From NCBI GenBank assembly GCA_023151115.1, contig JAKLJP010000006.1:200275-264274 (forward strand): DNA of 64,000 nucleotides. Direction: 5' to 3'. Positions 53,576 to 62,991 of the stretch are shown piece by piece; the stretch's first letter is position 1; every line of letters starts with the position of its first letter. The position numbers and the translations under genes were made by a program. This stretch comes from Anaerolineae bacterium. Its GTDB lineage: Bacteria > Chloroflexota > Anaerolineae > 4572-78 > J111. The notes under the pieces were generated by a model, which worked only from the letters and a program-made list of their open reading frames with translations, was not told where the DNA came from and made no database searches.

Positions 53576-54634
53576 TTAAGTGTCCTTTGAAAACTGCACT
53601 GCGTATTTGATAACTTTATCCGGCTCATTCTCGATTAGCCGAAAGACTTCTGGTCCTTCTTCCAAGGCTACAATCGGCTGGATAAGGCCCGGTGCAGTCA
53701 GCCGGCCCTGGCGCATCATGCTAACAATAGCATCGTAGGCCCGCTGCTGATCCCAGCGAGGGTAATCGCGGGGTACATGGCCCCAGCCGCAGCCATGTGG
53801 TGTCAGCATCGTCAGGCGGTTGTGGTGCCACTCCCGGCCCAACCACAGACTGCTGGCCTCGCCTTGATAAAAGCCGGCGGAGCAGATCGTTCCCCCCAAG
53901 CGGGCGCAGCGAATAGCCGTTTGCAAAGCTGGATACACCCCGGCCAACTCGATGACCACATCTACCCCGGCCCCCCCGGTCAAGCGATGGATTTCCAGGG
54001 CTGCATCCCCTTCGCGGGGATTCAAGGTGTGATGCGCCCCATGTTGGGCCGCCCAGGCCCGGCGGCCCGGCAGTGGATCGAGGGCAAAAATCTGCTCCGC
54101 GCCGCCCAGGGCGGCCATACGCACGGCCAGTAGACCAATTGCGCCCAGGCCAATGATGGCGACGCTCTCGCCAAACCGGACATTCGACTCGCGGATGCAG
54201 TGAAAGGCCACGTAGGCTGGTTCGATACAAAGGGCCAGGTAGGGATCAATCTCTCCCAGAGGCCACAACCGATCTTCGGCGCAGATGTTGGTTTCGCGTA
54301 CATCCATCAAGCCCAACACCCGGTCGCCAACTTTCCAACGAGTCACGTCCGGCCCTACGCCAATCACCTCGCCGACGCCGGTAGTGCCAGTCTTTAAGGG
54401 ATTGTCTCGACTTGGGGGGGGGCCACTCTCTTCTTCAGCCTCTACAAACAGGCGCATGGCGGGGTCGAAATGCTGGCCGCGGAAATTGAGGTTGTCGAAC
54501 AAGGCTTTAGTTGTGCCATGCTTGCCGGAGGCCAATTCTGTTTTCAGCAAAACCTGATGGGCTTGGAGGGGAGGGTCTTCATACTCCAATATTTCAACTT
54601 GGTGTGGCCCAGTGATGGCTAAGCGGCGGGGCAT
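53576..54634 (-). CDS. MDR-superfamily dehydrogenase lacking zinc ligands
   Basis: A 352-residue protein with the GroES-like N-terminal fold and Rossmann motif AIIGLGAIGLLAV. GGAGAAAT precedes ATG 54634. The usual zinc motif ICGTDxH is replaced by LASGKHGTT, and no structural four-Cys cluster is present. It is therefore probably zinc-independent or uses another metal mode. In the operon it lies between a hydroxyacid dehydrogenase and a Hyi-like isomerase, which suggests oxidation of a sugar or polyol taken up by the importer. Confidence 0.8.
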   Translation of the reverse strand: MPRRLAITGPHQVEILEYEDPPLQAHQVLLKTELASGKHGTTKALFDNLNFRGQHFDPAMRLFVEAEEESGPPPSRDNPLKTGTTGVGEVIGVGPDVTRWKVGDRVLGLMDVRETNICAEDRLWPLGEIDPYLALCIEPAYVAFHCIRESNVRFGESVAIIGLGAIGLLAVRMAALGGAEQIFALDPLPGRRAWAAQHGAHHTLNPREGDAALEIHRLTGGAGVDVVIELAGVYPALQTAIRCARLGGTICSAGFYQGEASSLWLGREWHHNRLTMLTPHGCGWGHVPRDYPRWDQQRAYDAIVSMMRQGRLTAPGLIQPIVALEEGPEVFRLIENEPDKVIKYAVQFSKDT

Positions 54635-54707
54635 AGTATTTCTCCTTCGTAAGATTAGACATTGGAAGACAATCTCCCTAATTTTCTAAGCGGTGGCCCG
54701 ATCATGG

Positions 54708-55745
54708 TTAATTTTGAGACGACGGGGCCGGTTTGTTTATCGCCAACCGCCCGATCAACTCCGGCTGGGCCACTTGTAGACGTTGTGGCGGCAGGCCACG
54801 AACTATCGCTTCCAGATCGTCTGTAACCCGCCGGCCAATGTCCCACAACCCTTCGGTTACACTACCGGCGCGGTGGGCTGACAAGACAGCGCCGGACGCA
54901 CGCCGAATAGGATGATCCAGCGCCAACGGCTCAACCGGGAAGACGTCAATCGCTGCCTTGAACCGCCCGGCGAGCACAAACTCAGTCAGCGCCTCGAAGT
55001 CAACCACCTGGGCACGACTGATTAACACCAAGACTGCCCCCGGCCGAATAAGTTCAAGCAGTTCTCGTGAGAGCAACGCCTGATTCTCGGTGCTGGGTAC
55101 TGCCAGAACAAAGATAACTTTAGAGTTTGCGATAAGTTGTTGGAGCGAGACCGGCTGGACGCCCTGGCTGCGCACATAGCTATCACTGAGCCAGGGGTCA
55201 TATACAGTTATCGAGCAGCCGAAAGGGACTAATAGAGGGCAAAGCGATTGGGCCAGATTACCAAAGCCAATCAAGCCAACCGGCTGTCCATACAACATGA
55301 AGGTTCCCACATTGCCAGCCCGGTTCCAGCGTTCATCGCCCGCTCGCATGGCCCTATCCCCAGCAACAATATCGCGGCTGGCAGCCAGAGCCATGCCGAG
55401 AGCCATCTCCGCCACCGGCCGTCCAAAGGCCGGTGCGACCGAGAGAATCCGGATACGGTTGGCAAAACAATAGTCATAGTCAAGGTTGCGCGGGAAGCCG
55501 CCTGAGACAGAGATAATAGCCCGCAGGTTAGGCGCACGGGTGTAGCTGTCGCCGTAGCGCCAGTCGGTACCGACGACAGCCAGTGCTTCAGCTATAGCTT
55601 CCTGCGCCGCTTCTACGGGCATCGGCTCGTCCTGTCCCCAAATAACCTCCACCAAATCGTGCAGCCGCACCAAATCAGCGGGCGCAAAAATCTCGGCCAT
55701 CTGGCGAAAATGGGGATCAACAATGACACGAGGTTTGTTAGCCAT
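54708..55745 (-). CDS. D-isomer-specific 2-hydroxyacid dehydrogenase family protein
   Basis: A 345-residue protein. ATG 55745 is preceded by AAAGG. The dinucleotide motif GLIGFGNLAQ replaces the usual third Gly by Ala. The catalytic triad appears as R (LISRAQVVD), E (DVFPVEPL) and H (SAHRAGS). The expected reaction is NAD-linked reduction or oxidation of a 2-keto/2-hydroxy acid. It follows the second permease by 9 bp, in the LacI-controlled operon. Confidence 0.87.
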   Translation of the reverse strand: MANKPRVIVDPHFRQMAEIFAPADLVRLHDLVEVIWGQDEPMPVEAAQEAIAEALAVVGTDWRYGDSYTRAPNLRAIISVSGGFPRNLDYDYCFANRIRILSVAPAFGRPVAEMALGMALAASRDIVAGDRAMRAGDERWNRAGNVGTFMLYGQPVGLIGFGNLAQSLCPLLVPFGCSITVYDPWLSDSYVRSQGVQPVSLQQLIANSKVIFVLAVPSTENQALLSRELLELIRPGAVLVLISRAQVVDFEALTEFVLAGRFKAAIDVFPVEPLALDHPIRRASGAVLSAHRAGSVTEGLWDIGRRVTDDLEAIVRGLPPQRLQVAQPELIGRLAINKPAPSSQN

Positions 55746-55754
55746 ACGCAACCT

Positions 55755-56603
55755 TTAGCCTTTCACACTGCCAGCGGTCAGGCCTTCGGTCAGAAAACGC
55801 TCGGCAAAGAAGAAAAGGATGATAACCGGCACGCTGATGATCACTGAGCCGGCCATAAGCCAGGTTTTGGGGATTTCCTGGGAGTCCAACTGCTGCACCC
55901 CCAGCGACAGCGTCCAGGCATCGGGCCGTTCCAGCAGCCACAGATAGGCAAAGAGAAACTCGTTCCAGGCAATCATAAACACGTATAGGCCAACAGCGGC
56001 GATGGCCGGGGCCGCCAGCGGCAGGGTGATGCGCCAGATGACGCCCAGCCGGTTCAAGCCGTCTATCAGGCCGGCTTCTTCCAATTCACCGGGAATGGTT
56101 TGAAAGTAACTGCGTAACATGTAAAGTGCCACCGGCAGGGTGCTGGCCAGGTAAACTAGAATCACACCCACAAGAGAACCGCGCAGCCCCAGGCGGGTAA
56201 ACACCACAAACAGCGGCACGGCGACAATCACCGTAGGAAAAACATAAATCAGCAGGATGCCGATGGATAAAGCATCGCGGCCTCGAAATTTGAGCCGGGT
56301 GATGGCATAGGCCCCCAGGATTGCCAGGATCAGGTTTAAAATAACGGTTGATAAGGATACAATCAAGCTATTGACCACAAAATCACCCAAGTGCTGCTCA
56401 AACCAAACGCCTTTGTAAGTACGTAGACTGGAAATCTGTTCCCAGGTAGGCAGCGCCACCGGATTTTGAATGACCTGATCAAGCGGGCGAAAAGAAAGGA
56501 CGACCATCCAGAAAAATGGAAAAGCGGTGATCAGGAAGAAAAAGGCAATGCCGCTCACACGCAGAATTTTAAGAATAGACAATTCAACCTGTTCTCGGCT
56601 CAT
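55755..56603 (-). CDS. Sugar ABC importer permease (MalG type)
   Basis: A 282-residue permease with six helices and the EAA loop LEEAGLIDGLNRLGVIWRI near 190. ATG 56603 is preceded by AAGGAGGAAT, only 2 bp after the stop of the first permease gene. Normal length for the family. Forms a heterodimer with the product of 56606-57619. Confidence 0.92.
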   Translation of the reverse strand: MSREQVELSILKILRVSGIAFFFLITAFPFFWMVVLSFRPLDQVIQNPVALPTWEQISSLRTYKGVWFEQHLGDFVVNSLIVSLSTVILNLILAILGAYAITRLKFRGRDALSIGILLIYVFPTVIVAVPLFVVFTRLGLRGSLVGVILVYLASTLPVALYMLRSYFQTIPGELEEAGLIDGLNRLGVIWRITLPLAAPAIAAVGLYVFMIAWNEFLFAYLWLLERPDAWTLSLGVQQLDSQEIPKTWLMAGSVIISVPVIILFFFAERFLTEGLTAGSVKG

Positions 56604-56605
56604 GC

Positions 56606-57619
56606 TTATTCCTCCTTGGCCGCCACATAGCGGAAATAAAGGGCCATAAAACCGGCTAACACCAGGGCCAGTACCAGGGCCAGGGCTGCGGCTGCGCCAA
56701 TTCTAAATTCGCCAAACAACAAATTGACCACCCGAACAATGATGACTTCGGTGCCTGCCGCCCCGCCGGTTAAAAGAAAAATATCGTCAAACTTGTTAAA
56801 GGTCCAGATAAAACGGAGCAGCAGCATGGTGCCGATGACCCCTTGCAATTGGGGCAGGGTGATGTACCATAGGCGCTGGGAGGGCGCCGCGCCATCTACG
56901 GCTGCCGCCTCGTATAATTCTGGCGACAGGGCTTGCAAACGGGCCAGGAAAAAAAGGAAAGCAAAGGGGAAATTTCGCCAGCCCTCAAACAGAATTACCA
57001 CTGTGAGCGCCAGCGGCCAGCGCATATCCAGGCCAAACAGAGAAACATCGGCAAAACGCTGGGTTAAAAAGTCGGTGCGGGGCATGCTGAACCAATTAGC
57101 GCCCAATTCATTGATCACGCCAAATTGAGCATTGAGCATCATCCGCCAGATAAAGGCGACCGCCACCACGGGGGCAATGTAGGGAAAAAGCACCGTCCCG
57201 CGAAAGAGTTGACGGCCCGGAAAGGCATCACGGGCCAGCAGCGCGGCAGCCAGACCCATCAACAGGGTTAAAAAGGTGCTGCCAAAGGTATAAATCAGGG
57301 TAGTGCTTAACAGTGTTCCAAAGCGGCCTAAATCAAACTCGCTCAGTGGGAAAATCGTCACCCCCCGAAAGACACGCTCAAAATTGTCCAACGTGAGGTC
57401 AGATGGGTTCCACAGATTTGCCGTAGCCAGATCACGCAGTTGCACCGGCTTGAAAGCCAGCCAGATATTCCAAATGAAAGGAAAGATTACAATCAAGAAA
57501 ACGATGAGGAGACTGGGAGCCACCAGCAGATAGGCCAACCGTTCCTCGCGTTGTCCCAGGGTAGCCACTTTGCGAGTCGAGGCTGGAGCCGGAGCCGGCG
57601 AGACAGAGGTTACACTCAT
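56606..57619 (-). CDS. Sugar ABC importer permease (MalF/UgpA type)
   Basis: A 337-residue permease. A short N-terminal cytoplasmic part (SPAPAPASTRK) is followed by helix 1 (YLLVAPSLLIVFLIVIFPF), five further helices and an EAA loop YEAAAVDGAAPSQRLWYITL near 240. It is placed 61 bp after the binding protein gene. No ATPase gene in the operon, so a shared ATPase is expected. Confidence 0.92.
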   Translation of the reverse strand: MSVTSVSPAPAPASTRKVATLGQREERLAYLLVAPSLLIVFLIVIFPFIWNIWLAFKPVQLRDLATANLWNPSDLTLDNFERVFRGVTIFPLSEFDLGRFGTLLSTTLIYTFGSTFLTLLMGLAAALLARDAFPGRQLFRGTVLFPYIAPVVAVAFIWRMMLNAQFGVINELGANWFSMPRTDFLTQRFADVSLFGLDMRWPLALTVVILFEGWRNFPFAFLFFLARLQALSPELYEAAAVDGAAPSQRLWYITLPQLQGVIGTMLLLRFIWTFNKFDDIFLLTGGAAGTEVIIVRVVNLLFGEFRIGAAAALALVLALVLAGFMALYFRYVAAKEE

Positions 57620-57680
57620 AATTTGCCTCCAGATTTACTACCGCAGGGGTGGACCGCAGTCCACCCCTGCCTAACGCTAA

Positions 57681-59234
57681 CTATTGGGCTGCTGACTCGA
57701 CCAAATCTTCTACGGCAAACTGCATTTCTTCAACGGCTTCTTCTGGAGTGTATTGTTCGTCAATGGTTTCACGCAGGTACTGGGGCACCGGCAGGGCCTG
57801 GTAGACAGCCGTTACCAACGCACCCTGACCTTGAGGGAACCCCCAGCGTGTAAAGTTGCTGACACCCCCGGCAAGGGTATTGATAATCTCGTCACCGTAA
57901 ATGTCGCCAAGTGCGGCCTTGCGGTCTACACCCGTCTCTAACGTTTTCCATCCGTCAACAAACTGGGTTGGATTATCGGCGGCGCCTTGACGCATGGGGA
58001 ACTTGCCCTCGGGCGATAGGGAGAGCCAGTCGAGATAGCCATCGTTATACCAAAATTCCAGCAGAGCCTGAGCCGCTTCGAAATCGGCGTTGGTGGTGAT
58101 GCCGGTATAACTCACCGAACCAAACTGAGCTGGCGCGCCCCTGGGTCCCGCTAACGTGGGGGCGATGCCTGAATTCTTGGACAAATAGGCCGGGTCATCC
58201 TTGCACTCAGGGCAGGCAGGGAAGGCATCATCACGGAGACCGGCCATCTCATCCAGAATAAAGGGCGACCAGACCAGCATACCGGCCTGACCGGCAAAGT
58301 AGTTGGCGCGGGTCGTGTCCACATCTTGATCACCCGGAGGTCCATAATTCCGCAGCAGATTGGTGAAAAAACCAACTGCCTCAACACACTCAGGCGAGTT
58401 TAAGGTAATTTCGCCGGCATCGTTAACCAATTGGCAGTTATTAGCCAGCGCAAACTGCTCAAAGGTTTGCTGGGTAAAAACTTCACCGGCTTTAGTGGCA
58501 GCGGTGATGCCGTAAATGTTGTTATCAGGATCGGTCAGGGCTTGTGCGGCAGCTTCTAGAGTTTCATAAGTAGTGGGTGGTTCCAGCCCTTTTTCCTCAA
58601 ACCAATCGGCTCGATAAATAATAAGCTGTCCCCAACCATCAGAGGGTACCGATACATATTTATCATCCACCTTGACCAGGTTCAGCGGCCCTTCGGCAAA
58701 GGTTTCAGGCCCCAATTTTTCAACCACAGCCGAGGCGGCGTCAGGGTTCAAAATACCCTGCTCGGTCCAGCCAATGGCATACTCTAACGGGTGGACAATC
58801 ACATCGGGGAGCGTTCCGGCGGCCTGGGCCGAGGTGGTCACTTCTGCCAGAGCATCCTCCTCAATCAGAATCAGCTCGACATTAATGCCGCTTTGCTCGG
58901 TAAAACGGGCCAGCATGGCCCGGGTTTTTTCCGCCCGATCCGGTTGAGTCTCGGTGCTCCAGAGCTGAAGACCTTCGCCTGTAGCCGCCGCCGCTGCTTC
59001 AGTAGCGGCGGCTTCTTCCGTAGCGGTCTCGGTGGCCGCAGCCAGAGCTTCTTGTGTCATTGCCTCAGTTGCGGCTATCGGAGTCTCTTCGGTCGGAACG
59101 GGTGTTGCCGCTTGTTCAACTGCCGGAGTGTCGGCCCCAGTTGTCGTTTCACTGGTCGTAGCCGCCCCACAGGCCGAAGTGATGCTTAGAATAGTTAGGA
59201 CAACTAAAATAACGATAAAATATTTCTTTGTCAT
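57681..59234 (-). CDS. Sugar ABC importer, family 1 binding lipoprotein
   Basis: A 517-residue lipoprotein behind GAGGAGATA. The signal peptide ends with lipobox SITSAC (Cys near 22). An Ala/Thr/Glu-rich linker (about 25-90) separates the lipid anchor from the two-lobe fold that starts GLQLWSTETQPDRAEKTRAM. AVDGWG-like ligand region reads VPSDGWGQLIIYRADWF. It is the second gene after LacI and probably the most abundant product. Ligand unknown. Confidence 0.9.
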   Translation of the reverse strand: MTKKYFIVILVVLTILSITSACGAATTSETTTGADTPAVEQAATPVPTEETPIAATEAMTQEALAAATETATEEAAATEAAAAATGEGLQLWSTETQPDRAEKTRAMLARFTEQSGINVELILIEEDALAEVTTSAQAAGTLPDVIVHPLEYAIGWTEQGILNPDAASAVVEKLGPETFAEGPLNLVKVDDKYVSVPSDGWGQLIIYRADWFEEKGLEPPTTYETLEAAAQALTDPDNNIYGITAATKAGEVFTQQTFEQFALANNCQLVNDAGEITLNSPECVEAVGFFTNLLRNYGPPGDQDVDTTRANYFAGQAGMLVWSPFILDEMAGLRDDAFPACPECKDDPAYLSKNSGIAPTLAGPRGAPAQFGSVSYTGITTNADFEAAQALLEFWYNDGYLDWLSLSPEGKFPMRQGAADNPTQFVDGWKTLETGVDRKAALGDIYGDEIINTLAGGVSNFTRWGFPQGQGALVTAVYQALPVPQYLRETIDEQYTPEEAVEEMQFAVEDLVESAAQ

Positions 59235-59309
59235 CTCTATATCTCCTCGCTGAGTTTAATAAGATCATTTAATTACCGGATAATCTTAAATCAGTATCCT
59301 TGATAATCA

Positions 59310-60323
59310 TCACCCCTTTCCACTTGACTGACGGATTACCAACGTTGGCTGCAAAATAATCTGTTGCTCAGCCAAAGGTTCCCCTTTAATAAGGTTGACC
59401 AGCATTTCGCAAACCATGCTGCCAATCTTATAAATCGGCTGGTGGACAGTGGTCAGAGGCGGATGGGCGTTTTCAGCCCAGGGGGTGTCGTCAAAGCCGG
59501 TAATGGCAACATCCTGACCAACCACCAACCCGCGTTCTTGCGCCGCGCTCATAGCGCCCAGAGCCATCAAGTCGTTGCAGGCAACAATAGCGGTCGGCGG
59601 GTTGGGCATATCAAGCAATCGTCCGCCAACCTCACGTCCGGCCCGTTGGGTCAAATCTCCTTCGATAATCAACGCCGGGTCTACCGCCAATCCACGCGTT
59701 TCCAGGGTGTTAACAAATCCCTGCAAACGGTACTGGGCAAACATTAACTCTGCCGGCGCAGCGATGCAACCCAGGCGAGTGTGGCCCTGCTCAATCAAAT
59801 GGTTGACCACTAACCGCACCCCTAGTTCGCCGTCCTCATCCACCAGGGGGAAATTGTTGTCCCCTGCGATCCGGCCAAAAGCGACAAACGGGTAATGCTG
59901 TTCCAGGAGCAGGGCGATTCGGGCATCCTGGCGGCGGGTGCGGAGGATGACAAAGCCATCCACCCGGCGGCTGCGGATGTTTTTTAGATAAGCCAGTTCT
60001 TCTTCTGGACCGGGAGCACGGGTAGAAACAAGCAGGTCAAAACCGTGCCGGGCGGCCTCGTTGCCCACGCCGGCCAAAAATTCACTAAAGAAGGGGTCTG
60101 AAAAGCGGGGACCAAAGGTAGGTAAAATAAGGGCAATGGTATCGGTGCGCCGCTTCTGAAGTTGTTGGGCAATAATATTTGGCTCGTAGCCCAATTCCAG
60201 CGCCACCCGCCTAACCTGCTCACGCGTCGTCTCGCTCACATCATCATAGCCGGCCAGAGCGCGTGAAACCGTAGTAACCGAGCGGTTAACCCGTTGCGCA
60301 ATTTCTTTCAACGTGGCAGACAC
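59310..60323 (-). CDS. LacI-family transcriptional repressor
   Basis: A 337-residue repressor. GTG 60323 is chosen because AAGGAGAC lies 10-11 bases upstream and the protein then begins SATLKEIAQRVNRSVTTVSRAL, the canonical LacI helix-turn-helix (the segment spans residues 2-23). An ATG at 60347 lies against the operator instead. The hinge EPNIIAQQLQKRRTDTIAL and the sugar-binding domain follow to the end. It heads the operon of the importer, and two perfect CCAAAACGTTTTGG operators sit at its own promoter. Confidence 0.92.
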   Translation of the reverse strand: MSATLKEIAQRVNRSVTTVSRALAGYDDVSETTREQVRRVALELGYEPNIIAQQLQKRRTDTIALILPTFGPRFSDPFFSEFLAGVGNEAARHGFDLLVSTRAPGPEEELAYLKNIRSRRVDGFVILRTRRQDARIALLLEQHYPFVAFGRIAGDNNFPLVDEDGELGVRLVVNHLIEQGHTRLGCIAAPAELMFAQYRLQGFVNTLETRGLAVDPALIIEGDLTQRAGREVGGRLLDMPNPPTAIVACNDLMALGAMSAAQERGLVVGQDVAITGFDDTPWAENAHPPLTTVHQPIYKIGSMVCEMLVNLIKGEPLAEQQIILQPTLVIRQSSGKG

Positions 60324-60349
60324 AGGTTGATGGTCTCCTTTGATCATGT

Positions 60350-60394
60350 CCAAAACGTTTTGGGTAAAACTTAATATAATCCAAAACGTTTTGG
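60350..60394. promoter_or_regulatory. Pair of perfect LacI-family operators
   Basis: CCAAAACGTTTTGG occurs at 60350-60363 and 60381-60394, both fully palindromic with central CG as in LacI-family sites. The centres are 31 bp apart (about three helical turns), so two dimers could bind on the same face. One lies inside the promoter spacer, the other just past the start of transcription. Confidence 0.88.
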
Positions 60395-60401
60395 ATGTCA
60401 A
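60373..60401 (-). promoter_or_regulatory. Promoter of the LacI-sugar operon
   Basis: On the minus strand, TTGACA (60401-60396), a 17-bp spacer and TATATT (60378-60373). The upstream operator exactly fills the spacer. I see no other clear promoter before the binding-protein gene at 59234, so it may drive the whole block down to 52793. Confidence 0.8.
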
Positions 60402-60471
60402 GCTTGCCTTGACGTATCCTTAAAAATGGTTAAAGTTAAAAGAGGAGGGTTTACAGATAAGGAGTAAAGGC

Positions 60472-61719
60472 ATGCGGATTGGTTTTATCTCAACTCGCCT
60501 CAAAGGGACAGATGGTGTTTCGTTGGAGGTGGAAAAGTGGGCCAGGGTGCTCCGGCGGATGGGCCACGAACTTTTTTATTGCGCCGGAGAGCTGGGGGGC
60601 TATGCTGCGGGGGGTGTGTTGATCCCTGAACTTCATTTTGAACATCAATCGACGGTTGCTTTAACCCAGCGAGCTTTTGGCGAAGGCGCCCATGGTCGGG
60701 ACGTTGAAAAGTTAATTGATGAAATTTATGAGATGGCCGATGCCATTCGCGCACCCCTGCGAAAGTTTATCCGCACCAATCACCTCAATTTACTCATCGT
60801 CGAAAATGCTCTGACCATCCCGATGAACTTGCCACTGGGTATTTCTTTAACCGGGTTGATTGCCGAATTAGGGATTAATACCATTGCCCACCATCATGAT
60901 TTTTATTGGGAAAGGCAGCGCTATCAAAGCCACGCCCTTCTTGACATGTTGGACACTGCTTTCCCGGCCAAATTACCTACCATTCAGCATGTAACCATCA
61001 ATACCATTGCTCAGCGCCGGCTAAAAGAGCGGCGCAGTATTGACTCCTGGGTCATCCCCAATGTCCACGATTTTGCTACCCCTCCCCCGTCTATAGATGC
61101 TTACAACCACGATTTTCGACAAGTCCTGGACCTGGACGAGAAGGAGTTGTTCATTTTGCAGCCGACACGGGTCATTCAACGCAAAGGCATTGAGATGGCT
61201 CTGCAACTGGTCTACCAATTGGACCTACCCACTCCCCGATTGTTTGTGACCCACCGCTCCAGCGACGAAGGCATTGAGTATTGGCGCTGGCTCAAACGAG
61301 AAGCGGGCATGATGCGGGTGGATTTGCGACTCATTGACCATTTAGTTGGCGCAGAACGAGCCAACGTGAAGGGACACAAAATTTATTCTCTGTGGGATGC
61401 TTATCCCCATGCCGACCTCGTCACTTATCCCAGCACCTATGAGGGGTTTGGCAATGCTTTATTGGAGTCCATTTACTTCAAGCGGCTGACCGTAATCAAT
61501 CGCTATCCCGTTTACAACGCCGACATTGGCCCCTTGGGGTTCGAGTTTATTGAATTAAATGGCTTTGTGGATGACCTTGCCGTCAAAGAAACAAAAGAGT
61601 TACTGAACAATCCGGAGCAGGTCCAGGCAATGGTTGAGAAGAATTACGCTATTGCCCAGCAAAACTTTTCATTAGAAGTATTAGAGCGCAAATTACATGA
61701 AATTATTACGACTTTCTGA
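60472..61719 (+). CDS. GT4-type glycosyltransferase
   Basis: A 415-residue GT-B enzyme behind GGAGTAAAGGC. The N-terminal MRIGFISTRLKGTDGVSLEVEKWA is the donor-independent acceptor lobe; the C-terminal lobe has QPTRVIQRKGIEMA and the nucleotide-sugar motif TYPSTYEGFGNALLE (E-x7-E type). AHHHDFYWERQRY near 138 is distinctive. It resembles glycerate-solute glycosyltransferases of the GT4 family in size and shape, but specificity cannot be read. It is divergent from the LacI operon and followed by a second GT4 gene 9 bp on. Confidence 0.8.
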   Translation: MRIGFISTRLKGTDGVSLEVEKWARVLRRMGHELFYCAGELGGYAAGGVLIPELHFEHQSTVALTQRAFGEGAHGRDVEKLIDEIYEMADAIRAPLRKFIRTNHLNLLIVENALTIPMNLPLGISLTGLIAELGINTIAHHHDFYWERQRYQSHALLDMLDTAFPAKLPTIQHVTINTIAQRRLKERRSIDSWVIPNVHDFATPPPSIDAYNHDFRQVLDLDEKELFILQPTRVIQRKGIEMALQLVYQLDLPTPRLFVTHRSSDEGIEYWRWLKREAGMMRVDLRLIDHLVGAERANVKGHKIYSLWDAYPHADLVTYPSTYEGFGNALLESIYFKRLTVINRYPVYNADIGPLGFEFIELNGFVDDLAVKETKELLNNPEQVQAMVEKNYAIAQQNFSLEVLERKLHEIITTF

Positions 61720-61728
61720 GAGAGGATT

Positions 61729-62991
61729 ATGCACATTGGCCTTGTACACTATGCTTCTCCCCCCATAGTTGGGGGAGTTGAACTGACCATCTTTCACCAT
61801 GCTCGCGTTTTGATAGCCCTTGGCCATCAGATTACCATTGTATCTGGACAAGGGACGGCTTTTTTGCCCCAGGTGAGCTATCACCCCGAACCGCTGATCG
61901 GTTCATATAGCCCGGCTGTCTTGGAGGCCAGCCGGATTCTGGCTGCCGGACATCACCCCGATAATTTCGGGGAATTGCTGGCCCAAACTCAAGCCGCATT
62001 GCTTAAAAATCTCGCCTCCTGTGATGTGATTATTGGCCATAATCTCTTTACCCTCCATAAAAATCTGATCTTGACCACAGCCGTCTACCGGCTCCTTCAA
62101 ACCGGCGAAGGTCCGCCCTGGGTAGCCTGGCACCACGATTTCGCCTGGCTGCGTCCCCAGTACCAGCCGGAGTTGCATCCCGGCGAGCCGTGGGAGTTGC
62201 TGCGCCACCCCTGGCCTGGAGTATGCCACGTGACCGTCTCCCAGGCACAGCAGGCTGATTTGGCCCGGTTGTATGGTCTGCCCCCTGAATCCATTACCGT
62301 TATTTCACCAGGCGTTGAACCCACCGATTTTTATCGCGCCAGCCCCGTTGTCAAACAGTTGCTCCAAAAGTGGAATTTGCTGCAAGCTGACTGCGTTTTT
62401 TTACTGCCGGCCCGCATTACCCGGCGCAAAAATATTGAGTTGGGCCTGCGTTGGCTGGCGGCAATTCGGGATTGTTCCGGTTGGGATGCCCGGCTGGTGG
62501 TAACAGGACCGCCGGGGCCGCACAATCCCACCAACACCGCTTACCTGGAGCAACTGTGGGGACTATGCCGGGAGCTTCAATTGGAGCAGGCCGTTCATTT
62601 TGCTTACCAGGCCCATGAAGATTCGGACCAACCCTTGCTGTTGACCGACGGAGCGGTGGCCGAGTTTTACCAACTGGCCGACGCGCTGCTCTTCCCCAGC
62701 CAACAGGAAGGTTTTGGAATCCCCATTTTAGAGGCGGCGCTGGCCCGGCTGCCCATCTTTGCCACCGATTTGCTCCCCTTCCGCGAGAGCGCCGGGCCGT
62801 GGGCCACTCTTTTTGCTGCCGAGACGCCCCCATCAAAAGTTGCCCAGGCTATCGTTGAGAAATTAGAAACAGATCGCGCCTTTCAACTCCGCCAGCGGGT
62901 GCTCGCCCGGTATACCTGGCAGAGTATTGTTGAGACCAAAATGCTACCACTCCTGGCACAGGTTATATCGTCACAAAACGAGGGAAAATGA
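61729..62991 (+). CDS. GT4-type glycosyltransferase
   Basis: A 420-residue GT-B enzyme. N-terminal GLVHYASPPIVGGVELTIFHHAR is the glycine-rich loop; WHHDFAWLRPQY resembles the HHDFYWERQRY segment of the preceding enzyme, so the two are probably paralogues. The C-terminal lobe has LPARITRRKNIELGLRW and LFPSQQEGFGIPILEAAL. It overlaps the universal-stress gene by 4 bp. Donor and acceptor unknown. Confidence 0.85.
   Translation: MHIGLVHYASPPIVGGVELTIFHHARVLIALGHQITIVSGQGTAFLPQVSYHPEPLIGSYSPAVLEASRILAAGHHPDNFGELLAQTQAALLKNLASCDVIIGHNLFTLHKNLILTTAVYRLLQTGEGPPWVAWHHDFAWLRPQYQPELHPGEPWELLRHPWPGVCHVTVSQAQQADLARLYGLPPESITVISPGVEPTDFYRASPVVKQLLQKWNLLQADCVFLLPARITRRKNIELGLRWLAAIRDCSGWDARLVVTGPPGPHNPTNTAYLEQLWGLCRELQLEQAVHFAYQAHEDSDQPLLLTDGAVAEFYQLADALLFPSQQEGFGIPILEAALARLPIFATDLLPFRESAGPWATLFAAETPPSKVAQAIVEKLETDRAFQLRQRVLARYTWQSIVETKMLPLLAQVISSQNEGK

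Noticed and set aside
60345..60347. ATG as start of the LacI-family gene.
   Set aside because: It touches the operator and lacks a ribosome site, whereas GTG 60323 has AAGGAG and gives a canonical LacI N-terminus.
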